A stretch of DNA of 64,000 nt from JAWKWH01 sp040830725 (lineage in GTDB: Bacteria > Pseudomonadota > Alphaproteobacteria > Rhizobiales > Rhizobiaceae), in assembly GCA_040830725.1 (NCBI GenBank), contig JBFOMG010000023.1:124001-188000 (forward strand), read 5' to 3'. The notes beneath the pieces are model-generated. The model was not told where the DNA came from, did not search any database, and saw only the letters and a list, made by a program, of their open reading frames with translations. Both the position numbers and the translations under genes were made by a program. This document shows positions 51,777 through 59,700 of the stretch, in pieces (position 1 is the first letter of the stretch; each line of letters begins with the position of its first letter).

Positions 51777-53366
51777 TCAAGCCGCTTCGCGGATCTGGTA
51801 ATCCTTCACAGCGTCGTAGCGGATTGCCTGCCAACGCTCGGCCTCGTAGTTCAGGGAAAAGGTATTTTGCGCCATGAACACCGGATCGCCGTCGAGATCG
51901 CGGGCAATGTCGCCGCGATGCGCGTCGATGAAGCGGTCCAGTTCACCCCTTTCATCGGCCGATATCCACCGGCAGATTGAAAATCGCGCCGTCTCGAACT
52001 CGACCGGAAGGGAATATTCCGCTTCAAGCCGCGCTTTCAGCACATCGAGCTGAAGCGCGCCGACAACGCCGACAATCGCCGGTGAGCCGTCTTCCGGCGT
52101 AAACAGCTGAACAACGCCTTCTTCCGCCATCTGCTGTAATGCCTCCTTCAGCTTCTTTGCCTTCATCGCATCGCCCAGACGCACACGGCGCAGGATTTCG
52201 GGAGCAAAGTTCGGCACGCCGCGAAACACGATATTTTCGCCTTCGGTCAGCGTGTCGCCTATCCGCAATGTGCCATGATTGGGGATACCGACGACATCGC
52301 CGGCGTAGGCCTCATCGGCGATCTGGCGCTGGCTGGCAAAAAAGAACTGCGGCGCCGACAGGCTGATCGGCTTGCCTGTGCGCACCAGCTTGGCCTTCAT
52401 GCCGCGCGAAAGCTTGCCGGAGCAAACGCGGGCAAAGGCAATACGATCGCGGTGGTTCGGGTCCATATTGGCCTGGATCTTGAACACGAATGCGCTCATG
52501 TCTTTTTCGGTTGCCGCGATTTTGCGCCCATCGGCTTCCTGGGCGCGGGGACCCGGCGCATGGGTGCCAAGGGCATCGACCAAATCGCGAACGCCGTAAT
52601 TGCGCAGGGCGGAGCCGAAATAGACCGGTGTGAGGTGGCCCTCACGGTAAGAGGTCTCGTCGAATGGCCGGCAGGCTTCCTTGGCAAGCAGCATTTCCTC
52701 GATCAGGCCGACGCGTTCATTGTCGGGAAGGAGGCGCCCTACCGCATCGGATTCCGGACCGTTGACGGCCACCGGTTCGCGCTGTTCGTCCTTGCCGCGC
52801 ATGGTATTGGCAGCAAGATTGAACGTACCGCAAAATGAACGGCCGCGGCCGATTGGCCAGGTCACCGGTGCGGTGTCGAGCGCCAGCTTCTGTTCGACCT
52901 CATCTAGAATCTCAAACGGATCGCGGCTTTCGCGGTCGAGCTTGTTGACGAAGGTGACGATCGGGATATCGCGCAAGCGGCAGACCTCGAACAGTTTCAA
53001 TGTCCGCGGCTCAATGCCCTTGGCCGCATCGATGACCATGACGGCAGAATCGACGGCGGTCAGCGTCCGGTAGGTATCGTCGGCAAAGTCTTCGTGGCCC
53101 GGCGTATCGAGCAGATTGTAGACGCGGCCGTCATATTCAAACGTCATCACTGAGGTGACGACGGAAATGCCGCGTTCGCGCTCGATCTTCATCCAGTCGG
53201 AGCGTGTCTGAATGCGGTCTCTTTTGGCTTTGACCTCGCCTGCAAGCTGGATCGCGCCGCCGAACAGCAGCAGTTTTTCCGTCAAGGTCGTCTTGCCGGC
53301 GTCCGGGTGCGAGATGATCGCAAATGTGCGCCGCCGTGCGACAGCGCTTTCAATTGTCTCGGCCAT
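51777..53366 (-). CDS. prfC: Peptide chain release factor 3
   Basis: This 529-residue GTPase has AIISHPDAGKTTLTEKLLLFGG, the DTPGHEDF and NKLDRESRD motifs, and the RF3 C-terminal domain (VVGALQLDVLKARLEAEYSLPV). RF3 releases RF1/RF2 from ribosomes after termination. I start at ATG 53366 (MAETIESAVARRRTF), a usual RF3 N-terminus, although the upstream spacing is weak and the frame is open to 53447. Confidence 0.94.
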   Translation of the reverse strand: MAETIESAVARRRTFAIISHPDAGKTTLTEKLLLFGGAIQLAGEVKAKRDRIQTRSDWMKIERERGISVVTSVMTFEYDGRVYNLLDTPGHEDFADDTYRTLTAVDSAVMVIDAAKGIEPRTLKLFEVCRLRDIPIVTFVNKLDRESRDPFEILDEVEQKLALDTAPVTWPIGRGRSFCGTFNLAANTMRGKDEQREPVAVNGPESDAVGRLLPDNERVGLIEEMLLAKEACRPFDETSYREGHLTPVYFGSALRNYGVRDLVDALGTHAPGPRAQEADGRKIAATEKDMSAFVFKIQANMDPNHRDRIAFARVCSGKLSRGMKAKLVRTGKPISLSAPQFFFASQRQIADEAYAGDVVGIPNHGTLRIGDTLTEGENIVFRGVPNFAPEILRRVRLGDAMKAKKLKEALQQMAEEGVVQLFTPEDGSPAIVGVVGALQLDVLKARLEAEYSLPVEFETARFSICRWISADERGELDRFIDAHRGDIARDLDGDPVFMAQNTFSLNYEAERWQAIRYDAVKDYQIREAA

Positions 53367-53464
53367 GAAATGAAGCCCGCGAGGATCAGTTTGTTTGAAG
53401 ACCGGGCTTCTAGCAGCGTTGTCCGGGTCTGTCGATTGCCGGATCAACCAAAATTCGATTGCGG

Positions 53465-53680
53465 TCAGCGTCCGCGATTGTGCGTCCGCTCATAGAGACG
53501 GCGCACGATATTGCTGGCGGTTTTCTCAAACAGGAACGGCAGGAAGGCGTGCACCAGCGCGGCGCCCGCAGCAGCTGCAAGCGAGATGCTGAAACGCGCC
53601 GCAAATGCCATGTGCTCGAAATAGCTTTCCTCGACAGATGCCGGATGGTCGGTCATCAGTTTCACAATGCGAGCTGTCAT
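53465..53680 (-). CDS. Small membrane protein of the DUF6356 type
   Basis: This 71-residue protein has MTARIVKLMTDHPASVEESYFEHMAFAA-type start, split here as VEESYFEHMAFA, one or two hydrophobic stretches (AARFSISLAAAAGAALVHA) and a basic end (RRLYERTHNRGR). Similar small proteins (DUF6356) are frequent in Alphaproteobacteria and have no known function. GGAGG 8 bases upstream supports the ATG at 53680. Confidence 0.7.
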   Translation of the reverse strand: MTARIVKLMTDHPASVEESYFEHMAFAARFSISLAAAAGAALVHAFLPFLFEKTASNIVRRLYERTHNRGR

Positions 53681-53768
53681 GTTCATCCCCTCCATTCGTA
53701 TTTTGCCGTATCAGTATGGACGATTTGAAATACATTGCTTCCCATTCTTCCCTTGAAAATCATCTAAT

Positions 53769-53786
53769 TTGGGATAATTATCCCAA
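53769..53786. promoter_or_regulatory. Perfect 18-base palindrome overlapping the Lrp-type gene start
   Basis: TTGGGATAATTATCCCAA is a perfect palindrome, and its last base is the A of the ATG at 53786. It sits at the start of an Lrp/AsnC gene, so it is probably the autoregulatory operator, acting by blocking transcription or translation start. Confidence 0.6.
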
Positions 53787-54259
53787 TGATGAGCGAATTA
53801 ATCGATCAAACTGACCGCCGAATACTGGCTGAGATACAAAGGGATGCCACTTTGTCGGTTGAGCAGATGGCATCCCGCATCAACCTCTCCCGCAATGCCT
53901 GCTGGCGGCGCATGCGGCGGCTGGAGGATGACGGCTACATCCGCGAACGCGTGGCGCTGATCGATGCCGAGAAACTCGGTTTGGGCCTGACCGCCTTCGT
54001 GTTCGTGCGAACATCTACCCACGACCCGGGATGGCTGAAACGCTTTCGCGACGCTGTTGCTTCGTTTCCGGAAATTGTCGGCGTCTACCGGACGTCTGGT
54101 GACCTGGATTATGTGCTGCGTGTCCGCATTGCCGACGTAAAAGCCTATGACCGGCTTTATCAGCGGCTGATTGCCAAGGTGCCGCTCGCCGATGTGTCGG
54201 CCTCCTTTGTCATGGAGGACATCAAGGAGACCACTGCGGTTCCGGTGGAAATCCGGTAA
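53786..54259 (+). CDS. Lrp/AsnC family transcriptional regulator
   Basis: This 157-residue protein has an N-terminal helix-turn-helix (DRRILAEIQRDATLSVEQMASRI region, LSRNACWRRMRRLEDDGYI) and the RAM effector domain (VYRTSGDLDYVLRVRIADVKAYDRLY). It probably senses an amino acid. ATGs at 53786 and 53789 are both possible. The palindrome described above covers the start. It is followed by dut after 72 bases. Confidence 0.92.
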   Translation: MMSELIDQTDRRILAEIQRDATLSVEQMASRINLSRNACWRRMRRLEDDGYIRERVALIDAEKLGLGLTAFVFVRTSTHDPGWLKRFRDAVASFPEIVGVYRTSGDLDYVLRVRIADVKAYDRLYQRLIAKVPLADVSASFVMEDIKETTAVPVEIR

Positions 54260-54331
54260 TTTCCCGACTTCACCATTGACCGCTTGCGACGCAGCGAAGA
54301 TAGACAGCCGGTGTCCAACCGGGAGCAAGCG

Positions 54332-54781
54332 ATGGAACTTGCCATTGTCCGGCTACCCCATGCCGAAGGCCTCGACCTGCCCGCTTACGAAACGGCCGGT
54401 TCGGCCGGGATGGATTTGCGGGCGGCGATCGCGCAGGACCGGCGCCTGATCATCAAACCCGGCAAGCGTTCGCTGGTGCCAACCGGCTTGATTTTTGAAA
54501 TTCCTGACGGGTACGAAGGCCAGATAAGGCCACGCTCCGGCCTGGCGTTCAAACATGGCGTCACCTGCCTGAACACACCTGGCACGATTGACAGCGACTA
54601 TCGCGGAGAGGTGCAGGTCTTGCTGATCAACCATGGCGAAGAAGATTTCACCGTCGAGCGCGGCATGCGTATTGCGCAAATGGTCCTGGCGCCCGTCACG
54701 CAGGCGAAAATAGCCGAACGTGAACTGGCCAATGAAACAGAGCGTGGCAGCGGCGGATTTGGCTCCACGGGAACAGGATAG
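54332..54781 (+). CDS. dut: dUTP diphosphatase
   Basis: This 149-residue dUTPase has the five motifs, including AGSAGMDLRAA, RPRSGLAFKHGVT, NTPGTIDSDYRGEV, RGMRIAQMVLAPV and the C-terminal ERGSGGFGSTGTG. It hydrolyses dUTP to dUMP, limiting uracil in DNA. GGGAGC precedes the ATG at 54332. The TAG stop shares its G with the GTG start of the next gene. Confidence 0.96.
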   Translation: MELAIVRLPHAEGLDLPAYETAGSAGMDLRAAIAQDRRLIIKPGKRSLVPTGLIFEIPDGYEGQIRPRSGLAFKHGVTCLNTPGTIDSDYRGEVQVLLINHGEEDFTVERGMRIAQMVLAPVTQAKIAERELANETERGSGGFGSTGTG

Positions 54782-55437
54782 TGCATCCAAAACTAGTCAT
54801 TTTCGACTGCGACGGCGTTCTCGTTGACACTGAATCCATTGCCAATGCGCGGCTTGCCGAACTGATCACCGAAGCCGGGCTTCCCATGACCATGACCGAG
54901 TGCCGAAAACGCTTTGTCGGTCTGTCTATGCGAACGGTCTGCGAGCGGCTTCTTTGTGAGGACGGCATCGACCTGGGCGGCGATTTCGTTGACCGCTGGA
55001 ACGAGAACCTGCCTGAGCTGTTCGACAGCGGTGTGCAGGCTGTTGCCGATGTTGAAATTGCCATCGATACGATCCGAAATGCCGGTATCCCGATGTGCGT
55101 CGCGTCATCGGGCCGGGTTGAGAAAATGCGGCTGACGCTGGGGTTGACCGGCCTGCTGCCGCATTTTGAGAACGTTCTTTTCAGTGCCAGCATGGTGGAA
55201 CGGGGAAAGCCTTTTCCCGACCTGTTCTTGCACGCCGCAAGCGAGATGGGGCACAAACCGGTCGATTGCGTGGTCATCGAAGACAGCCCTGCCGGGGTTC
55301 AGGCAGGCATCAGGGCGGGGATGAAAGTCTTTGGCTATGCCGGCGATCCGCTGACTGATGCAGAAGGGCTGGGAACGTCAGGAGCCGTCATATTTGACGA
55401 CATGCGCCAATTGCCCGAACTGCTTGGATTGCGCTAG
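54781..55437 (+). CDS. HAD family phosphatase (beta-phosphoglucomutase-like)
   Basis: This 218-residue HAD has motif I FDCDGVLVDTE, motif II VASSGR, the Lys of MVERGKPFPDLF and motif IV IEDSPAGVQAGIRAG, all intact, with a helical cap. It acts on a small phosphorylated metabolite. The start is GTG overlapping the dut stop. The stop TAG lies in the CTAG at the end of the 415-base element, so insertion did not change the protein length if TA was duplicated. Confidence 0.9.
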   Translation: MHPKLVIFDCDGVLVDTESIANARLAELITEAGLPMTMTECRKRFVGLSMRTVCERLLCEDGIDLGGDFVDRWNENLPELFDSGVQAVADVEIAIDTIRNAGIPMCVASSGRVEKMRLTLGLTGLLPHFENVLFSASMVERGKPFPDLFLHAASEMGHKPVDCVVIEDSPAGVQAGIRAGMKVFGYAGDPLTDAEGLGTSGAVIFDDMRQLPELLGLR

Positions 55438-55848
55438 AGCGTGTCTTGCTCAAATTGAATCGTTTGAACGCCGATAATTCGTGGCCTGTCAAGAAGCGCG
55501 AGACGCCGCGGTGTGAACACCGTTAGGCTCGCGCGACGCCGTTCAGGACGCAGAGAATCTGTGGCGTTTCGTGGTTTCTTTGAACCACGGCAACGCCCTT
55601 CACAGCTTGGAACCGTTGAAGCATTGGTCGCCGCATGGCCTGCGGCCGGGCGACAATGCCTGAGTTGAAACGATTGCGGATAAATAAAGGACCCCAATCC
55701 CTTGGCAGGCATTCGGCTTGGCAGTCTTTTCCGCCTTGGCTGCGTCGAAATCCTCGCACGATGGTCACATCGCGTTGCGGTATTCTCCTTGCCAAGCCGA
55801 AAAATCCCTGCCATCAAACCGTTTCCATTTGAACAAGACACGCTCTAG
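55434..55848. repeat. 415-base non-coding element with terminal inverted repeats (MITE-like)
   Basis: The ends read CTAGAGCGTGTCTTG on both strands, and the match continues with few differences for about 30 bases. CTAG borders both ends. Inside are a 36-base imperfect hairpin at 55563-55597, and a nested stem TCGGCTTGGCA (55713-55723) with TGCCAAGCCGA (55790-55800). Segment 55563-55625 matches the short repeat at 28345-28407 in opposite orientation (52 of 63). No transposase gene is present. Short frames inside (such as leftward 55523-55795) are probably not genes. It occupies the gap between the HAD phosphatase and the PEP-mutase-like gene. Confidence 0.8.
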
Positions 55849-55905
55849 ATTGCTCTTTGCCGGGGCGAGGGTGGCCGCACAGCCGTGCAGGCAGAGGAAT
55901 TGACA

Positions 55906-56712
55906 ATGGACATCGGCAGAACATTCAGAGAGCTGCATACCGCACCTGGCGCCTTCATCATACCCAATCCCTGGGATGTCGGTTCGGCCAAGTTCATGGC
56001 AAGCCTCGGCTTCAAGGCACTGGCGACGACAAGCGCCGGCCACGCATTCTCAAGAGGCCAGCCGGATGGCGGCATTTCCTTCCACGACATGATCATCCAT
56101 TGCCGTGAAATGTCTGCAGCGACCGATCTGCCGGTTTCAGCCGATCTCGAACACGGCAAAGGTGACAGCCCGGAATCAGCAGAAGAAACCATATTCGCTG
56201 CTGAGGCCGCCGGCCTTGCCGGCTGTTCCATAGAAGATTCAACCGGCGATCCCGACAACCCGATCTATGAATTCGATCTGGCTGTCGAGCGGGTGGCGGC
56301 AGCGGCTGAGGCTACCAGATCGCTTGACCGGGATTTCGTGTTTACCGCGCGGGCGGAAAATTTCCTGCACGGCAAGACAGATGTCGTTGACACGATTGCG
56401 CGGCTGCAGGCGTTCGAACGCGCCGGCGCAGATGTTGTCTACGCACCGGGACTTCGCGAGATTTCGCTGGTCAAACAGGTTTGTTCGTCGGTCAGTTGTC
56501 CGGTCAATGTGCTGACCAGCCCGGCATTCAGTGTCGAGCAACTGACCGCCGCCGGCGCAAGCCGGATCTCGCTGGGTTCGCTTTTCTCCAATGCGGTTTA
56601 CCGGTTCATCAAGGATGCCGCCGCGGAGATGCTGAACGAGGGCAGCTTCACCTTTGCCACCGGCGCCATCCCGCATCCGCAACTGCAAAAGCTGATGTCG
56701 GACAAGGGCTGA
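55906..56712 (+). CDS. Isocitrate lyase/PEP mutase superfamily enzyme
   Basis: This 268-residue TIM-barrel protein has FIIPNPWDVGSAKFMASLGF, TTSAGHAFSRGQPDG, PVSADLEHGKGD, GCSIEDSTG and FTARAENFLHG, with Asp and Glu ligands for magnesium. The family includes carboxyphosphonoenolpyruvate mutase-like and C-C lyases. Its reaction is unknown. The ATG at 55906 follows AGAGGA. The stop meets the ATG of the hydroxyproline dehydratase with no gap, suggesting they work together. Confidence 0.87.
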   Translation: MDIGRTFRELHTAPGAFIIPNPWDVGSAKFMASLGFKALATTSAGHAFSRGQPDGGISFHDMIIHCREMSAATDLPVSADLEHGKGDSPESAEETIFAAEAAGLAGCSIEDSTGDPDNPIYEFDLAVERVAAAAEATRSLDRDFVFTARAENFLHGKTDVVDTIARLQAFERAGADVVYAPGLREISLVKQVCSSVSCPVNVLTSPAFSVEQLTAAGASRISLGSLFSNAVYRFIKDAAAEMLNEGSFTFATGAIPHPQLQKLMSDKG

Positions 56713-57723
56713 ATGCCGCTCGCGAACGCATCGCTGTCAGTCGTTGACATGCACACCGGTGGCGAACCACTGAGGATCGTCACGTCCGGCTATCCTGAGA
56801 TCCCCGCAGGAACCATCTTGGAAAAGCGCGCCCATGTGCGCGACAATCTCGATCATTTGCGCAGGATCCTGATGTTCGAACCGCGCGGCCATTTCGACAT
56901 GTATGGCGCGCTGCTGGTCGAGCCGGACCTGCCCGGCGCCGATCTTGCGGTGCTGTTCATGCACAATGAGGGCTATTCGACCATGTGCGGTCACGCCATT
57001 CTTGCGCTTGGCCGCTATGCGATAGACGAGGGCCTGGTCGAGGCGGTCGAACCGGTCACGGCCGTCAACATTGAGTGCCCCTGCGGCATGGTGGTCGCCT
57101 CGGTCGAGGTTTCCGATGGCAAGACAGGCGCGGTGTCGTTCGACAGTGTTCCGGCATTTCTGTTTGCAGGTGACCTGGAAGCGGAAATTCCTGGGTACGG
57201 ACCGGTCGGATTTGACATTTCCTATGGTGGCGCCTTCTACGCGCTGGCAGATTGCGATCAGTTCGGTCTTGTTTTCGGCAGATCCGCTGCGCGCGACTTT
57301 GTCGATGCGGCAACCGCACTTACGGAACACGTGAAAAAGACCGTGCAATTGTCGCATCCCGATCACGACGATCTGGCCTTTCTCTACGGCTCCATCCTCA
57401 CCGACGGAGGAGACGGGAGGCAACAGCCGACGCGAAATGTCTGTGTTTTTGCCGACGCACAGGTCGACCGGTCCCCGACCGGCTCGGGCGTCACTGCGCG
57501 GCTGGCCGCAATGCACGCCAAAGGGCTCGTTGAAATCGGCGAACCGAGAATGTTTGAAAGTATTGCGGGTTCGCGTTTCAGCGGAATGGTCAAGGCCAGG
57601 GCTTTAGCAGGCGAATTTGACGCCGTGGTCGCGACGGTAAGCGGCAAAGCGCATTACAGCGGCGAAAGCCAATTTATCGTGGAAGCCGACGATCCGATGG
57701 CTGGCGGGTTTCTGGTTCGCTGA
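56713..57723 (+). CDS. Trans-3-hydroxy-L-proline dehydratase (proline racemase fold)
   Basis: This 336-residue proline-racemase-family protein has the first catalytic Cys in YSTMCGHAI (Cys92), but at the second position the motif is DRSPTGSGVTAR with Thr256 in place of Cys. Racemases and 4-hydroxyproline epimerases have Cys at both. The Cys/Thr pair marks trans-3-hydroxy-L-proline dehydratase, which makes pyrroline-2-carboxylate. N-terminal MHTGGEPLRIV is typical. It directly follows the PEP-mutase-like gene. Confidence 0.85.
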   Translation: MPLANASLSVVDMHTGGEPLRIVTSGYPEIPAGTILEKRAHVRDNLDHLRRILMFEPRGHFDMYGALLVEPDLPGADLAVLFMHNEGYSTMCGHAILALGRYAIDEGLVEAVEPVTAVNIECPCGMVVASVEVSDGKTGAVSFDSVPAFLFAGDLEAEIPGYGPVGFDISYGGAFYALADCDQFGLVFGRSAARDFVDAATALTEHVKKTVQLSHPDHDDLAFLYGSILTDGGDGRQQPTRNVCVFADAQVDRSPTGSGVTARLAAMHAKGLVEIGEPRMFESIAGSRFSGMVKARALAGEFDAVVATVSGKAHYSGESQFIVEADDPMAGGFLVR

Positions 57724-57875
57724 ACAACCGCGTATCCGGAAAATAATTTCGCTAATCCGGTGCAAATTGGGTCGGCTATTTGCCGGTTTTGTCAGTTGGA
57801 TGCCTACATAAGCTCGAAATGAGCGACACTAACCGTTAGCATTGGTCAAACTTGCGTCGCCGCACGAAGGAAACA

Positions 57876-58841
57876 ATGATGAGCAACAAGCCCGGCCGTG
57901 GCCGTATTTTCAGTTCGATTACCGAAACCATAGGCGACACACCGCTTGTCCGGCTGGACAAATTTGCCGCCGAGAAAGGAATTGGCGCAAATCTCATCGC
58001 CAAGCTTGAATTCTTCAATCCGATTGCCAGCGTCAAGGACCGGATCGGCGTTTCGATGATCGAAGCGATGGAAGCAGCGGGCAAAATCAAGCCGGGCGAA
58101 ACGACCCTGATAGAGCCAACGTCAGGCAATACCGGCATTGCGCTCGCCTTTGCGGCTGCCGCCAAGGGTTACCGGCTGATCCTCACCATGCCTGAAACCA
58201 TGTCCATCGAGCGCAGAAAGATGCTGGCATTGTTCGGAGCCGAACTGGTGCTGACCGAGGGTCCGAAAGGTATGAAGGGCGCAATCGCCAAGGCCGAAGA
58301 ACTGATCGACGCTACGCCCGGTTCCGTGATGCCGCAGCAATTTGAAAATCCTGCCAACCCGGAAATCCATCGCAAGACCACCGCGGAGGAAATCTGGAAC
58401 GACACCGGAGGAGAGATCGATTATTTCGTGCTGGGAATCGGAACCGGCGGCACGATCACGGGTGCCGGACAGGTGTTAAAATCGCGCCGGCCGGATCTGA
58501 AGATCATCGCTGTGGAGCCGCAGGAATCACCGATCCTGTCTGGCGGAGAACCGGGACCGCACAAGATCCAGGGTATCGGAGCCGGATTTGCACCCGCGAT
58601 CCTCGACACGTCGATTTATGACGAGGTCGTGACCGTTTCGAGCGAACAGGCGATGGAAAATGCCAGATTGCTCGCCCGTCTCGAGGGCGTTCCGGTCGGC
58701 ATCTCGTCCGGCGCAGCTTTGCAGGCCGCTGCAAATGTGGGTTCGCGCCCCGAAGCCAAGAACAAGAACATGGTGGTTATCATTCCGTCGTTTGCCGAAC
58801 GCTACCTGTCGACGGCGCTATTTGACGGAATCGGCGAATAA
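57876..58841 (+). CDS. cysK: Cysteine synthase A
   Basis: This 321-residue PLP enzyme has SITETIGDTPLVRLD, NPIASVKDRI with the PLP Lys, EPTSGNTGIALA, GIGTGGTITGAG and VGISSGAALQAA. It makes cysteine from O-acetylserine and sulfide. AAGGA lies 5 bases before the ATG at 57876. An ATG at 57879 is equally open. About 150 bases precede it with no clear operator. Confidence 0.95.
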   Translation: MMSNKPGRGRIFSSITETIGDTPLVRLDKFAAEKGIGANLIAKLEFFNPIASVKDRIGVSMIEAMEAAGKIKPGETTLIEPTSGNTGIALAFAAAAKGYRLILTMPETMSIERRKMLALFGAELVLTEGPKGMKGAIAKAEELIDATPGSVMPQQFENPANPEIHRKTTAEEIWNDTGGEIDYFVLGIGTGGTITGAGQVLKSRRPDLKIIAVEPQESPILSGGEPGPHKIQGIGAGFAPAILDTSIYDEVVTVSSEQAMENARLLARLEGVPVGISSGAALQAAANVGSRPEAKNKNMVVIIPSFAERYLSTALFDGIGE

Positions 58842-58888
58842 AGCCAGTCGCGTAAATTTCGATTGCAATCGGCAGGGTTCAAGCTCGG

Positions 58889-59170
58889 TTACTTCAACTC
58901 GATCTCGATGAACGCATAATCCGTGTCATTGGCGTTGATGACATCATGTTCGACACCCACTTCGCGGAAGTAGGGCGCGCCTGCTTTCATTTCGACGATG
59001 GTTGAGCCTTCTGCCGATTCCACACGTACCTGACCGTCCAGCAGCGGCACAACGACATAGTCGTATCCGTGCCGGTGCCAGCCGGTATTGGCGCCCGGTG
59101 CAAAATCGTAACGCGTGACAATGACCCGGTTATTGTCAATGATCGTTGTAGCCTTGGCAGTTCCGGACAT
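58889..59170 (-). CDS. Small cupin protein
   Basis: This 93-residue single cupin has metal-binding His in NTGWHRHGYDYVVVPLLDG and GVEHDVINANDTD. Such small cupins act as isomerases or sensors, and the substrate is unknown. The ATG at 59170 follows GGAGGCC. It converges on cysK with 47 bases between the stops. Confidence 0.85.
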   Translation of the reverse strand: MSGTAKATTIIDNNRVIVTRYDFAPGANTGWHRHGYDYVVVPLLDGQVRVESAEGSTIVEMKAGAPYFREVGVEHDVINANDTDYAFIEIELK

Positions 59171-59255
59171 GGCGGCCTCCATCCTAACTTCTGGGAGCAT
59201 TCAACATTCCGTGCAAGGATTCGAGGGCCGCTGCCATGCATTTGATTGGGCCAAC

Positions 59256-59283
59256 AAAAAACCCGGCTTGGTGCCGGGTTTTT
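59256..59283 (-). terminator. Intrinsic terminator after trxA
   Basis: CCCGGC (59262-59267) pairs with GCCGGG (59273-59278) around TTGGT, with A and T runs on both sides. It lies downstream of the trxA stop (59305), in the region upstream of the cupin gene. Confidence 0.85.
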
Positions 59284-59304
59284 CCGTTTAAGCCGGTGAT
59301 GGCT

Positions 59305-59625
59305 TCAAACTGTTCCGCTGATCCAGGAAGAAAGAGTGGATTTTGGCAGAGCGCCAACTTTCATGTCGGCCACTTCGCCACCCTTGAACACCATCAGTGT
59401 CGGGATCGAGCGAACACCATATTGCGCGGCGATCTCAGGATTTTCATCGATATTGACCTTGGCGATTTTCACCTTTCCACCCATCTCGGCAGAGATTTCT
59501 TCCAATGCCGGCGCGATCATCTTGCAGGGACCGCACCATTCGGCCCAAAAGTCGACAACGACCGGTTCGGCAGCTTTCAGCACGCCATCTTCAAAGCTGT
59601 TCTTGTCAATTGTCACAGTGGACAT
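59305..59625 (-). CDS. trxA: Thioredoxin
   Basis: This 106-residue protein has the active site WAEWCGPCKMIAP, the cis-proline region SIPTLMVFKGG and standard length. It keeps cytoplasmic proteins reduced. GGAAAGGAAC precedes the ATG at 59625. It follows addA by 75 bases in the usual alphaproteobacterial order addB-addA-trxA. Confidence 0.96.
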   Translation of the reverse strand: MSTVTIDKNSFEDGVLKAAEPVVVDFWAEWCGPCKMIAPALEEISAEMGGKVKIAKVNIDENPEIAAQYGVRSIPTLMVFKGGEVADMKVGALPKSTLSSWISGTV

Positions 59626-59700
59626 TTGCAGTTCCTTTCCAAGTGCCTGTTCGGGCCGCCATGTGGGATGGGAGGCGGTATGTTTCAAGTTCTCTGTTTG

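Noticed and set aside
55523..55795. Leftward frame of 90 codons inside the 415-base element
   Set aside because: No known domain, Arg-rich, inside a mobile repeat. Kept only as a possible translated core in a finding.
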